Source: Streptomyces candidus (GTDB lineage Bacteria; Actinomycetota; Actinomycetes; Streptomycetales; Streptomycetaceae). From it: a stretch of 64,000 nt of DNA. The position numbers and the translations under genes were made by a program. The stretch is from positions 62,001 to 126,000 of the forward strand of contig NZ_JACHEM010000001.1 in assembly GCF_014207445.1 (NCBI RefSeq). Direction: 5' to 3'. This document shows, in pieces, positions 33,850-44,504 of the stretch (the first letter of the stretch is position 1; every line of letters begins with the position of its first letter). The notes beneath the pieces are model-generated. The model saw nothing but the letters and a program-made list of their open reading frames with translations, was not told the origin of the DNA and searched no databases.

Positions 33850-36129
33850 ATGGCAGCGAAGCCGCCCGCAGGGGACCCGGTCCAGGACGCGCCGCAGGTC
33901 GCCTCCCCCCAGCACGCCGCCGCCGGGCTGGCCGCCGTCGCGCACAGCCTGCGCTTCGCCCAGCAGCAGATGGGCACGGTCCGCACAGCCCGCACCCTCC
34001 GCAAGGTCAACCAGAAGGACGGCTTCGACTGCCCCGGCTGCGCCTGGCCCGAGGAGGACAGGCGGCACACGGCGGAGTTCTGCGAGAACGGCGTGAAGGC
34101 CGTCGCCGAGGAAGCCACCGTACGCCGCGTCACCCCCGCGTTCTTCGCCGCGCACCCGGTCTCCGACCTCGCAGGACGCAGCGGTTACTGGCTGGGGCAG
34201 CAGGGCCGCCTCACCGAACCCATGCACCTGGCGGAGGGCTCGGACACGTACGAGCCGGTGAGCTGGGAGTACGCCTTCGACCTCGTCGGACGCAAGCTGG
34301 CGGCCCTCGACTCGCCGGACGAGGCCGTCTTCTACACCTCGGGGCGCACCAGCAACGAGGCCGCCTTCCTCCTGCAGCTGTTCGCCCGGGAATTCGGCAC
34401 GAACAACCTCCCTGATTGCTCCAACATGTGCCACGAGTCCTCGGGGTCCGCCCTCACCGAGACCCTCGGCATCGGCAAGGGCAGCGTCTCCCTCGAAGAC
34501 CTCCACCAGGCCGACCTGATCATCGTCGCCGGACAGAACCCCGGCACGAACCACCCGCGCATGCTGACCGCCCTGGAGAAGGCCAAGCACGCCGGTGCGA
34601 AGATCATCTCGGTGAACCCGCTGCCCGAAGCGGGACTGGAGCGGTTCAAGAACCCGCAGACCCCGCAGGGCATGCTCGGAGGAACCGCGCTCACCGACCT
34701 CTTCCTCCAGATCCGCCTCGGCGGTGACCAGGCCCTCTTCCGCCTCCTCAACAAACTCCTCCTGGAGACGGAAGGCGCCGTCGACGAACCCTTCGTACGT
34801 GAGCACACCCATGGCTACGAGGAGTTCGCGACCGCCGCGAAAGCCGCCGACTGGGACGAGACACTGACCGCCACCGGTCTGGAGCGCGCCGACATCGAAC
34901 GCGCCCTGCGCATGGTGCTCGCCGCCGAGCGGATCGTCGTCTGCTGGGCGATGGGGCTGACCCAGCACAAGCACTCCGTACCGACCATCCGCGAGGTCGT
35001 CAACTTCCTCCTGCTGCGCGGCAACATCGGCCGCGCCGGTGCCGGCGTGTGCCCGGTGCGCGGGCACTCCAACGTCCAGGGCGACCGCACCATGGGCATC
35101 TTCGAACGCCCCGCACCGGCCTTCCTCGACGCCCTCGACAAGGAATTCGGCATCACCTCGCCCAGGCACCACGGATACGACGTGGTGCGCGCCATCCAGG
35201 CACTGCGCGACGGCGACGCCAAGGTGTTCTTCGCGATGGGCGGCAACTTCGTCGCCGCCACCCCCGACACCCACGTCACCGAGGCCGCCATGCGCAAGGC
35301 GCGCCTCACCGTCCACGTCTCGACCAAACTCAACCGCTCGCACGTCGTCACCGGCACCCGCGCCCTGATCCTGCCCACCCTGGGCCGCACCGACAAGGAC
35401 GTGCAGCAGAGCGGCAAGCAGTTCGTCACGGTCGAGGACTCCATGAGCATGGTCCACGCCTCCCGCGGCAACCTGCCGCCCGCGAGCAAACACCTGCTGT
35501 CCGAACCCGCCATCGTCGCCCGCATGGCCCGCGCCACCCTCGGCGCCGCGTCCCGCACCCCCTGGGAGGACTTCGAGCGGGACTACGCGGCCATCCGCGA
35601 CCGGATCTCCCGCGTCGTCCCCGGCTTCGAGGACTTCAACGCCCGCGCCGCCCGGCCCGGCGGCTTCACCCTCCCGCACGGACCGCGCGACGAGCGACGC
35701 TTCCCCACCGCCACCGGCAAGGCCCACTTCACCGCCGCCCCCGTCGAATACCCGCGACTGCCCGCCGGACGGCTGCTGTTGCAGACCCTGCGCTCCCACG
35801 ACCAGTACAACACCACCATCTACGGCCTCGACGACCGCTACCGCGGCATCAAGGACGGCCGCCGCGTCGTCCTCGTCAACCCGCAGGACGCGGCCGAACT
35901 CGGCCTCCCGGACGGCTCGTACACCGACCTGGTCAGCGAGTGGAAGGACGGCGTCGAACGGCGCGCCCCCGGTTTCCGCGTCGTCCACTACCCGACCGCC
36001 CGCGGCTGCGCCGCCGCCTACTACCCGGAGACCAACGTCCTGGTCCCGCTCGACGCGACCGCCGACACCAGCAACACCCCCGCCAGCAAGTCCGTCGTCG
36101 TCCGTCTGGAACAATCACCGACCGTCTGA
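33850..36129 (+). CDS. FdhF/YdeP family molybdopterin oxidoreductase
   Basis: A 759-residue molybdopterin-dependent enzyme related to formate dehydrogenase alpha subunits but of the YdeP type. The N-terminus has a cysteine cluster, DCPGCAW with a further C in EFCENG (about residues 59-77). TSGRTSNEAAFLLQLFAREFGTNN and CSNMCHESSG mark the pterin and active-site region, with IIVAGQNPGTNHPRML, GNIGRAGAGVCPVRGHSNVQGDRT and a C-terminal LLLQTLRSHDQYNTTIYG and RRVVLVNPQDAAELGL molybdopterin-dinucleotide-binding domain. E. coli YdeP contributes to acid resistance; the substrate is unknown. The start ATG 33850 has AAGGGGAG upstream. No electron-transfer subunit is nearby. Confidence 0.92.
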   Translation: MAAKPPAGDPVQDAPQVASPQHAAAGLAAVAHSLRFAQQQMGTVRTARTLRKVNQKDGFDCPGCAWPEEDRRHTAEFCENGVKAVAEEATVRRVTPAFFAAHPVSDLAGRSGYWLGQQGRLTEPMHLAEGSDTYEPVSWEYAFDLVGRKLAALDSPDEAVFYTSGRTSNEAAFLLQLFAREFGTNNLPDCSNMCHESSGSALTETLGIGKGSVSLEDLHQADLIIVAGQNPGTNHPRMLTALEKAKHAGAKIISVNPLPEAGLERFKNPQTPQGMLGGTALTDLFLQIRLGGDQALFRLLNKLLLETEGAVDEPFVREHTHGYEEFATAAKAADWDETLTATGLERADIERALRMVLAAERIVVCWAMGLTQHKHSVPTIREVVNFLLLRGNIGRAGAGVCPVRGHSNVQGDRTMGIFERPAPAFLDALDKEFGITSPRHHGYDVVRAIQALRDGDAKVFFAMGGNFVAATPDTHVTEAAMRKARLTVHVSTKLNRSHVVTGTRALILPTLGRTDKDVQQSGKQFVTVEDSMSMVHASRGNLPPASKHLLSEPAIVARMARATLGAASRTPWEDFERDYAAIRDRISRVVPGFEDFNARAARPGGFTLPHGPRDERRFPTATGKAHFTAAPVEYPRLPAGRLLLQTLRSHDQYNTTIYGLDDRYRGIKDGRRVVLVNPQDAAELGLPDGSYTDLVSEWKDGVERRAPGFRVVHYPTARGCAAAYYPETNVLVPLDATADTSNTPASKSVVVRLEQSPTV

Positions 36130-36179
36130 GCGTTCGCTTAGGAAACCGACGGTCGTGTCCATCGAACGGAGCCTGTCCC

Positions 36180-36665
36180 ATGGGTGAGCAGTCCACCGCG
36201 AAGTTCCCGCAGGAGGTACTCGACGAGTACGCCGCCCTCGGCGTCGACCTGCCCGCGCTCTTCTCCGCAGGTCACCTCGGCACCCGCATGGGCGTCGAGA
36301 TCGTCGAGGCGTCCGCCGACCGCGTCGTGGGCACCATGCCCGTGGAGGGCAACACCCAGCCGTACGGACTCCTGCACGGCGGCGCCTCCGCCGTGCTCGC
36401 CGAAACCCTCGGCTCGGTGGGCGCCATGCTGCACGGCGGCAGCACGAAGATCGCCGTCGGCGTCGACCTCAACTGCACCCATCACCGGGGCGCCCGCAGC
36501 GGACTGGTGACCGGCGTCGCCACCCCCGTCCACCGCGGACGCTCCACCGCCACCTACGAGGTCGTCATCACCGACGACCAGGACAAGCGGGTCTGCACGG
36601 CCCGCCTGACCTGCATGCTCCGCGAGATGGACCCGGGCGCCGCCACCGCCGCCGTCAAGGGCTGA
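36180..36665 (+). CDS. PaaI-type hotdog thioesterase
   Basis: A 161-residue hotdog-fold acyl-CoA thioesterase of the PaaI/EntH/MenI kind. GTMPVEGNTQPYGLLHGGASAVLAETLGS is the signature, with the HGG turn and the catalytic acid (E of AETLGS); VGVDLNCTHHRGARSG and ATPVHRGRSTATYEVVI are the later strands. It hydrolyses an acyl-CoA whose acyl group is not readable. The start ATG 36180 has GGAG eight bases ahead. It lies 50 bases after the YdeP-type gene, so they may be co-transcribed. Its stop overlaps the convergent peptidase gene by 11 bases. Confidence 0.9.
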   Translation: MGEQSTAKFPQEVLDEYAALGVDLPALFSAGHLGTRMGVEIVEASADRVVGTMPVEGNTQPYGLLHGGASAVLAETLGSVGAMLHGGSTKIAVGVDLNCTHHRGARSGLVTGVATPVHRGRSTATYEVVITDDQDKRVCTARLTCMLREMDPGAATAAVKG

Positions 36666-38592
36666 CCGGCAGCGTCACACTGCTCACCCCGGCCCGGACC
36701 GACATCGTCGTCCCGGCCGGGTAACGCAACGTGTAGTCGTAGTCCGTCGAGATCAGCACCACACCCAGACGGTGCCCCTTCTTGAAGACGTACTCCTGCG
36801 GCTCCATGTCCCACCTCAGCCCGTACTCACGGCCCTCCACCACCTTGTCCTGGCGGGAGAGGGAGTTGCGGTTGCGGACGTCCAGCCACCCCCGCGACAC
36901 GATCTTGAAGTCCGCGTTCTCCGTACGGTGTCTGCTGCGGTACGCACACCCGGTGTCGCCCGGAACGCCCTGTCCGTAGCAGACGGCCGGCTGCGAGGTG
37001 TCGGCCACCGTGCCCGCCGTCGCCCGGGTGTCCTTCCCGTAGTCCACCAGCAGCGCCGTCACATACGGCGAGGTCCCCCGCAACGACGCCCGCACCGACA
37101 GCCGCGGCACCCCGTTGATCCGCAGGTCCCTGCCCAGCGCCCCCGTCGTGTACGCGAGCCGGTTCGGGTTCGCTGCGTCCGGCGCCGCCACCAGGTCCTC
37201 GGCCCGCACCGTGCGGCCCGCGTCCGTCAGCGATTGCCTGACGGGCAGCCCCGGCAACGCCGACAGCCCGTCCCTGTTCAGCCGCAGCGTGTGCGCGCGC
37301 GTCCCCGGGGCCGGCCACTCCGCCTGCCGCTTCCAGCTGAAGTCGGCCTGCTCCACGTCCACCTTCGGCTCGTCCAGGGCGCCGTTCCTCAGCCCGTACA
37401 GCCAGAAGTCGAACCACTGATGGGTCTGCCGCAGCCACTCCTCCATGCGCAGCGGCATCGGGTTGCTGTGCCCCGCCTGGTGCAGCCACATCTTGCGCGG
37501 CACACCGTGCTTCTTCAGCGCCTCCCACAACTGGACCGACTGCTTGGGCTTCACGTTCCAGTCGTTGAAGCCGTGCACGACGAAGACACCGGCCCTGATC
37601 CGCCGCACGTCCGGCAGGTAGTCCCGCTCCCGCCAGAACGGGCCGTAGTCGCCGGTCACCCGGTCCTGCCGCGCGGTCAGCGCGTCGTGCACCGGCGCAC
37701 ACACCTCGGGACGGGCACGGCTGTTGACACCCTTGGCGAGGATGTCGGTGTCCTCGCCCTGATAGCCGCCCGGCGCGACGACCCCGCCGCCGGCCCGGTA
37801 GTAGTCGTACCAGGAGGAGATCCCCGAGATCGGCACGATCGCCTTCAGCCCCTTGACACCGGTCGAGGCGACGGCGGTCGGCAGGGTCCCGTTGTACGAG
37901 ATGCCCATCATCGCCGAGTCACCCGTCGACCAGGTGGCGCCGACCGGCTTCCCCTCCAGGTCCCAGCCCCTCGCACGCCCGGCCAGCCAGTCCACGGCGG
38001 CCTTCGCGCCGAGCGTCTCGTTGCGCCCGCCGGAGGTGGCGCAGCCGGTCGCGGCCCCCGAACCCAGGCTGTCGACCTGGGCGACCGCGTAACCGCGCGG
38101 CAGGTAGTAGTTGTCGTAGTACCCGCTGTACGTCACCGGGCCGGCCGCCGCCAGGGACGGCTGCCGGGCGTCCGCGCGCAGCCACTTGCCGGCGGGCAGC
38201 CCGTCGCCGTCCAGGTCGACGTTGTGGAAGGGGACGTCGGGGCCGCCGCCCCAGTACGGGCTGGCCTCGATGATCGTGGCGACCTTCAGCCCGGCGTCGG
38301 TCTCCCTGGGCCGCAGGATGCGCATCCGGATCATGTCGCGCTGCCCGTCGTGGTCGCTGTCCACCTCGGTCTCGATGTCGACCTGCTGATGGAGGGCGTC
38401 GGCGCGGGAGAACACCGGCTGCGTCGCATTGCCGACGATCTTCAGCGCCGGTTTCGGTTCCTCCGCCGCCCGTGCGGCGGCAGGGGTGGGCAGCGCGGCA
38501 AGGAGCGAAGCGGCCAGCGCCGCCATGCCCCACTTCCGTACGGTGTGAACCGTACGCACCGTTCTCTCGGACGTTCCGTTCGATCCCGCCAT
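36655..38592 (-). CDS. Secreted Xaa-Pro dipeptidyl-peptidase-like (CocE/NonD) hydrolase
   Basis: A 645-residue exported alpha/beta hydrolase of the S15/CocE family. The signal peptide core MAALAASLLAALPTPAAA ends near residue 40. The nucleophile elbow is GISYNGTLP (serine after GI), preceded by TGDSAMM; the acid is probably in VVHGFNDWNVKPKQ and the histidine in HQAGHSNP. EASPYWGGG and the C-terminal jelly-roll (RWDMEPQEYVFKKGHRLGVVLISTD) match PepX-type X-Pro dipeptidyl peptidases, which release X-Pro from peptide N-termini. The start ATG 38592 has GGAGG eight bases upstream. It lies convergent to the thioesterase gene, with an 11-base overlap. Confidence 0.9.
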   Translation of the reverse strand: MAGSNGTSERTVRTVHTVRKWGMAALAASLLAALPTPAAARAAEEPKPALKIVGNATQPVFSRADALHQQVDIETEVDSDHDGQRDMIRMRILRPRETDAGLKVATIIEASPYWGGGPDVPFHNVDLDGDGLPAGKWLRADARQPSLAAAGPVTYSGYYDNYYLPRGYAVAQVDSLGSGAATGCATSGGRNETLGAKAAVDWLAGRARGWDLEGKPVGATWSTGDSAMMGISYNGTLPTAVASTGVKGLKAIVPISGISSWYDYYRAGGGVVAPGGYQGEDTDILAKGVNSRARPEVCAPVHDALTARQDRVTGDYGPFWRERDYLPDVRRIRAGVFVVHGFNDWNVKPKQSVQLWEALKKHGVPRKMWLHQAGHSNPMPLRMEEWLRQTHQWFDFWLYGLRNGALDEPKVDVEQADFSWKRQAEWPAPGTRAHTLRLNRDGLSALPGLPVRQSLTDAGRTVRAEDLVAAPDAANPNRLAYTTGALGRDLRINGVPRLSVRASLRGTSPYVTALLVDYGKDTRATAGTVADTSQPAVCYGQGVPGDTGCAYRSRHRTENADFKIVSRGWLDVRNRNSLSRQDKVVEGREYGLRWDMEPQEYVFKKGHRLGVVLISTDYDYTLRYPAGTTMSVRAGVSSVTLPVSP

Positions 38593-39491
38593 CGTGCCGG
38601 CCTCCAGAGGGGCGCAGAAATGTGACGACCACGCGCTGAGCGCGCACACATTGCACCGCGTCCACCCCGGACGCACCAGAGGGCGAAGCCCCTTCCCCGC
38701 GCCACACCCGTTCCGCGGGGCGGGCCGGAGCGACCCGCGGGCGACTGCATGAAGGCGAGCCTTCCCACACCCGGAACACCATCGCCCTCGCCGTCATGGC
38801 GGCGAGCGAGGAACGCGAGCGGGCAGACGGAGCGGCAGTCGAGGAACTCCTCACCGCACGCACGAAGCGCGCCCCCGCACCAAGCGGTACCGCACCGGGA
38901 CGCCGAGCGACACCCCCTGGCACTGACCCGAGGCGGCCCGCACGCCCGGCCCCCACGCGCCGGCCCGAGGCACAAGCCCGGATGAACGGGTCCGTATGCA
39001 CGAGCACCGACGCCCGCCACCGTCGCCGGATCCGCCGGACAGTGACCGTTTACCGGGTTTTGCCGTCCGGATGCCGCGAGAAAGTTACACAGCGTCACAC
39101 TCGGGAAAAACGGAACGCCTTCTTCCAGCATGCCGAGAAGACCGCAGGAGAACCCTCCTGCACAACTTGTCCGCATAGCGGACTGACAGCACCATGAACC
39201 CTTCAAGCCCCTTAACTGCGCTGGCATCTCTCGGTATTCGAGACTCCGGAGCCCCGGAGAAGGGCCCGAAAAACCCCGCGCACGCCCCCCACCCATGGCC
39301 ACGGCATAACAAGAGCGTCACATCCTGCGCACGCCGCTCCCAGCCACCCCCACCTGCGCTTAGAGTCACGGCCAGTCACCGCGCCGCCGGGCGCGTCGCC
39401 ACAGCACCGCATTCAGCGCCACCCGAGTACGGCCCGGCGATCGACACGGCTCCTCACGCGGAGGAAGCCGCGCCAGGGAAAGGACCCCTTC
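38593..39491. other. 899-base intergenic region before the liv operon
   Basis: This is one of the longest gene-free stretches. The half nearest the peptidase is GC-rich; from about 39040 to 39330 the sequence is clearly less GC-rich, as expected for a promoter region. It contains the palindrome at 39169-39183. Short frames on both strands (for example 38749-38985) lack ribosome sites and conserved content, so I see no gene. Confidence 0.5.
39169..39183. promoter_or_regulatory. Palindrome GTCCGC-ATA-GCGGAC, possible operator
   Basis: Six-base perfect arms flank a three-base spacer. Short TCCGC-type palindromes of this geometry are typical of IclR-family operators in actinobacteria, and an IclR-family regulator (NdgR) controls branched-chain amino acid genes in Streptomyces. 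It lies 309 bases before the liv operon, in its AT-richer upstream region. No regulator gene is adjacent, so the assignment is tentative. Confidence 0.35.
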
Positions 39492-40721
39492 GTGCGACAC
39501 CGTTCTTTGCTCATACTCACCACAGTGCTCACCACCGGAGCACTGACGCTCACCGCTTGCGGTTCCCGCGACGACAAGGGCGGCGGCGGCGACAAGGGCG
39601 ACAGCAAGACCAAGGTCGTCATCGGTGTCGACTCCCCCACCAGCGGCGACCTCTCCGCACTGGGCCTCGGTATCCGCAACTCCGCCGACCTCGCTGCCAA
39701 GACGGCCAACAAGAACAACACCGTTCCCGGCGTCGAATTCGTCACCCAGCCCCTCGACGACCAGGCCCAGCCCAACGTCGGCCAGCAGAACGCCGCCAAG
39801 TTCATCAGCGACAAGAAGGTCATCGGCGTCGTCGGCCCGCTGAACTCCAGCATCGCCCAGGTGATGCAGAAGCCCTTCACCGACGCCAAACTCACCCAGG
39901 TCTCCCCGGCCAACACCGGGACCGAACTGACCCAGGGCCCCAACTGGAAGGCCGGCGACAAGAAGCGCCCCTTCGCCGCCTACTTCCGCACCGCCACCAC
40001 CGACCAGGTGCAGGGCGCCTTCGCCGCGAAGTACCTCTACACCACCAAGAAGATCGACAAGGTCTACTTGATGGACGACCAGAAGACCTACGGCGCCGGC
40101 CTCGCCGCCTCCTTCAAGGAGCAGTTCACCAAGCTCGGCGGCAAGATCGTCGGTGAGGACCACGTCGTCCCCGAAGAGCGCGACTTCAACGCCATCGTCA
40201 CCAAGGTCAAGAACTCCGGCGCGAAGGCCCTCTACTACGGCGGCGAGTACCCCGCCGCCGGCCCCCTCAGCCAGCAGCTCAAGGACGCCATCAAGATCCC
40301 CCTCATGGGCGGCGACGGCATCTACAGCGCCGACTTCCTCACGCTCAACAAGAAGGCCGAGGGCGACCTCGCCACCTCCGTCGGCAAGCCCGTCGAGCAG
40401 CTCGACTCCGCCAAGAAGTTCATCGACGACTACAAGGCAGCCGGCTACAAAGAGGACTACGAGGCCTACGGCGGCGGCACCTACGACGCCACCTGGGCAA
40501 TCATCGAAGCCGTGAAGATCGCCGTCGCCGACAACGGCGGCAAGGTCCCCGCCGACCTGCGCCCCAAGGTCCTCGACGCCATGTCCAAGGTCAAGTTCGA
40601 CGGCGTCACCGGCCCCGTCTCGTTCGACGAGTACGGCGACACCACGAACACCATGATGACCGCCTACCAGGTCGAGAACGGCAAGTGGGCAGCGAAGTTC
40701 AGCGAGGCGTACAAGCCGTAA
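39492..40721 (+). CDS. livJ: Branched-chain amino acid ABC transporter, substrate-binding lipoprotein
   Basis: A 409-residue periplasmic-binding-type lipoprotein that captures leucine, isoleucine, valine or a related amino acid outside the membrane. The signal peptide ends in the lipobox LTAC, with the lipidated cysteine at residue 23, followed by a G/D/K-rich tether. The type I binding-protein core begins VVIGVDSPTSGDLSALGLGI, with IGVVGPLNSS and QVSPANTGTELT lining the site, and YGAGLAASFKEQF. The start GTG 39492 has AAAGGA about eight bases upstream. It is the first gene of the operon and is separated from the permease genes by a hairpin, which fits its usual higher expression. Confidence 0.95.
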   Translation: MRHRSLLILTTVLTTGALTLTACGSRDDKGGGGDKGDSKTKVVIGVDSPTSGDLSALGLGIRNSADLAAKTANKNNTVPGVEFVTQPLDDQAQPNVGQQNAAKFISDKKVIGVVGPLNSSIAQVMQKPFTDAKLTQVSPANTGTELTQGPNWKAGDKKRPFAAYFRTATTDQVQGAFAAKYLYTTKKIDKVYLMDDQKTYGAGLAASFKEQFTKLGGKIVGEDHVVPEERDFNAIVTKVKNSGAKALYYGGEYPAAGPLSQQLKDAIKIPLMGGDGIYSADFLTLNKKAEGDLATSVGKPVEQLDSAKKFIDDYKAAGYKEDYEAYGGGTYDATWAIIEAVKIAVADNGGKVPADLRPKVLDAMSKVKFDGVTGPVSFDEYGDTTNTMMTAYQVENGKWAAKFSEAYKP

Positions 40722-40753
40722 CCCCGGCACACGCCTGACACACACCATCCCCA

Positions 40754-40790
40754 CACCGCGCGGGCGCGCCACCAGCGCTCCCGCGCGGTG
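40754..40790 (+). terminator. Attenuator-type hairpin between livJ and livH
   Basis: Arms CACCGCGCGGG (40754-40764) and CCCGCGCGGTG (40780-40790) pair over 11 bp, and inner GCGC/GCGC can extend the stem. It lies 33 bases after the livJ stop and 33 before livH. In binding-protein operons such structures protect the upstream mRNA and reduce readthrough; that role is inferred. Confidence 0.65.
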
Positions 40791-40822
40791 CCATATTCCG
40801 AACCACTGACGGAGGCCCTGCG

Positions 40823-41752
40823 GTGCACGAACTGCCGCAACAGCTGGCCAATGGACTCATCCTCGGCGCGATGTACGGTCTCATCGCGATCGGCTACACG
40901 ATGGTCTACGGCATTGTCCAGCTCATCAACTTCGCCCACGGCGAGATATTCATGGTCGGCGGCTTCGGCGCCCTGACCGTCTACCTGATACTGCCCGCCG
41001 GGTTCTCCCTCGGCGCCGCGATCCCCCTCATGATCCTCGGCGGAATGGTCGTCTCCGTCGCCGTGGCCACCGCCGCGGAACGCTTCGCCTACCGCCCCCT
41101 GCGAGGCGCACCACGGCTCGCCCCCCTGATCACCGCGATCGGGCTCTCCATCGTCCTGCAGCAACTCGTCTGGCAGTGGTACCCCGACGCCAAGAAGGAC
41201 CACCCCTTCCCCCAGCTCGAGGGCGAAGCGCTCAGCCTCCTCGGCGCCGACCTCCAGCCCGGCGGCATCTTCCTCCTCGTCGCCGCCCCCATCTCCATGA
41301 TCGCCCTCGGCTTCTTCGTCAACAAGACCCGCACCGGCCGCGGCATGCAGGCCACCGCGCAGGACCCCGACACAGCCAAGCTCATGGGCATCAACACCGA
41401 CCGCATCATCGTCACCGCCTTCGCGATCGGCGCCGCCTTCGCCGCCGTCGCCGCCGTCGGATACGGCCTCCACAACGGCCAAGTCAGCTTCCGCATGGGC
41501 TTCCTGCTCGGCCTCAAGGCCTTCACCGCAGCCGTCCTCGGCGGCATCGGCAACATCTACGGAGCCATGCTCGGCGGCCTCGTCCTCGGCGTCGCCGAAG
41601 CCCTCGCCACCGGATACATCGCCGAAATCCCCGGCATGGAACTCTTCGGCGGAGGTAGCTGGAAGGACGTCTGGGCCTTCAGCCTCCTCATCATCGTCCT
41701 CCTCGTCAGGCCCCAGGGCCTGCTCGGCGAGCGCGTCGCGGATCGGGCGTGA
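40823..41752 (+). CDS. livH: Branched-chain amino acid ABC transporter permease LivH
   Basis: A 309-residue inner-membrane permease with about eight helices. The family opening QLANGLILGAMYGLIAIGYTMVYGI and INFAHGEIFMVGGF is intact, as are GRGMQATAQDPDTAKLMGI (the coupling-loop region) and LKAFTAAVLGGIGNIYGAMLGG. It forms the heteromeric channel with LivM. The start GTG 40823 has GGAGG seven bases ahead. Its stop overlaps the livM start as GTGA (41749-41752), indicating translational coupling. Confidence 0.95.
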   Translation: MHELPQQLANGLILGAMYGLIAIGYTMVYGIVQLINFAHGEIFMVGGFGALTVYLILPAGFSLGAAIPLMILGGMVVSVAVATAAERFAYRPLRGAPRLAPLITAIGLSIVLQQLVWQWYPDAKKDHPFPQLEGEALSLLGADLQPGGIFLLVAAPISMIALGFFVNKTRTGRGMQATAQDPDTAKLMGINTDRIIVTAFAIGAAFAAVAAVGYGLHNGQVSFRMGFLLGLKAFTAAVLGGIGNIYGAMLGGLVLGVAEALATGYIAEIPGMELFGGGSWKDVWAFSLLIIVLLVRPQGLLGERVADRA

Positions 41753-43562
41753 CCACCATGACCAACCTCACCAAAACCACGAGCACCACCAGCCCCGACG
41801 ACAGCAACGCCCCCCTCATCCCGCTGCCCCCCACCGCCGCCCGCGCCACGGCACTCGCCGGATCCGCGATCGCACTCGCCGGCACCTTCCTCGCCTGGAC
41901 CTGGAGCGAGGAATTCCCCGGCAACCTCACCGTCACCGGCTACCCCGGCGGCCTCCAGACCCTCACCCTCACCGTCGCACTCCTCACCCTCCTGTTCACC
42001 CTCTCCGGGTACGGAATCAAAGGACTGCGCTGGCTCACCCCCGGCGGCACCAACAGCCCCGTACGCCTCCTGGCACTCGCCACCCTCGGCACCACCGGCT
42101 TCACCATGGGCGCCATCTCCGTCGTCCTCGGCGGCCTCGTCAACCTCGAACCCGGCGCCTGGATCTCCGGCACCGGCGCACTCATCGCCACCATCGGCGC
42201 CTTCGCACTCCCCCACGACGCACACGGCGAACAACCCCCCACCGGCCTCTGGGAACGCATCCGCCACACCCTCAAGGCACCCGCACCCGGCACGCCTCAG
42301 AAGCTCCCCGGCTGGGCCGAGATCCTCGTCATCACCGGCGTCTTCGCCGCAGGCCTGGCCCTCTTCGCCTACGGCATCGACATCGAGTACCCCGAACTCT
42401 TCATCGGGTTCCTCATCGCCGTCGGCTTCGCCTTCGCCGCCCTCGGCAAAGCGGGCCTGCTGCGACGCCTCAGCCAACTCGCCGGCACACACCGCAAGGT
42501 CGCCATGATCGCCGCCCTGGTCGCCGCGATCTGCTTCCCCTTCACCCAGACCAACGACCAGTACGCCCTCATCGGCGCCCAGGTCCTCATCTTCGCCACC
42601 GTCGCCCTCGGCCTCAACGTCGTCGTCGGCCTCGCCGGACTCCTCGACCTCGGCTACGTCGCCTTCCTCGGCGTCGGCGCATACACCGCAGCCCTCGTCT
42701 CCGGCACCGCCAGCTCCGCCTTCGACGTCAAATTCCCCTTCTGGGCAGCCGCCCTGGCCGGAGCCGCAGCCTCACTCATCTTCGGCGTCATCATCGGCGC
42801 ACCCACCCTGCGACTGCGCGGCGACTACCTCGCCATCGTCACCCTCGGCTTCGGCGAAATCTTCCGCATCACCGTCCTCAACCTCAACGGCGTCACCGGA
42901 CCCGACATCACCAACGGCTCCAACGGCGTCACCAACGTCCCCGACCTCAACATCCTCGGGTTCGACCTAGGCATCCAGCACGACTTCCTCGGCTTCAGCC
43001 TCACCAGGTCCTCCAACTACTTCCTGCTGATGCTGCTCTTCACCGTCATCGTCGTACTCGTCTTCCGCCGCTCCGCCGAATCCCGCATCGGCCGCGCCTG
43101 GGTCGCCATCCGCGAAGACGAAACCGCCGCCACCGCCATGGGCATCAACGCCTTCCGGCTCAAGCTCCTCGCCTTCGCACTCGGCGCCGCCCTCGCCGGC
43201 TTCGCCGGATCCGTACAGGCCCACCTCGGATACAGCGTCACCCCCGAGCAGTACCAGTTCGCCGGATCCGTGGCACCCAACTCCGCGTTCCTCCTCGCCG
43301 CCGTCATCCTCGGCGGCATGGGCACCATCGCCGGACCCCTCATCGGCGCCGCACTCCTCTACCTCATCCCGGCCAAGCTCGCCTTCATGCAGGACTACCA
43401 GCTCGTCCTCTTCGGACTCGCCCTCATCCTGCTCATGCGCTTCCGCCCCGAAGGCCTCATCGCCGACCGCCGCAAGAAACTCGAATTCCACGAACACGAA
43501 CAACAGACCACACCGGACGCCCCACCACCCGGCAGCACCACCGGCGTCGCGAAGGCGGGGGC

Positions 43563-43566
<4 letters not shown>
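41749..43566 (+). CDS. livM: Branched-chain amino acid ABC transporter permease LivM, long form
   Basis: A 605-residue permease partner of LivH. The conserved LivM core starts near residue 280: LGLNVVVGLAGLLDLGYVAF, then LRLRGDYLAIVTLGFGEIFRI, GRAWVAIREDETAATAMGIN (coupling loop), LGAALAGFAGSVQAHLGY and GGMGTIAGPLIGAALL. Ahead of it is an extension of roughly 250 residues with several extra hydrophobic segments and two polar loops, which standard LivM proteins of 300-420 residues lack. It is joined by GTGA overlaps to livH upstream and livG downstream (43563-43566). The C-terminus is a short hydrophilic tail rich in H, E and P. Confidence 0.94.

Positions 43567-44500
<934 letters not shown>

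Positions 44501-44504
<4 letters not shown>

Noticed and set aside
38749..38985. Short plus-strand frame in the spacer before the liv operon
   Set aside because: No ribosome site, arginine/proline-rich composition typical of wrong-frame translation.
39092..39110. GlnR-type box (GTTAC then TCACA) upstream of livJ
   Set aside because: The second half-site lacks the GAAAC core.
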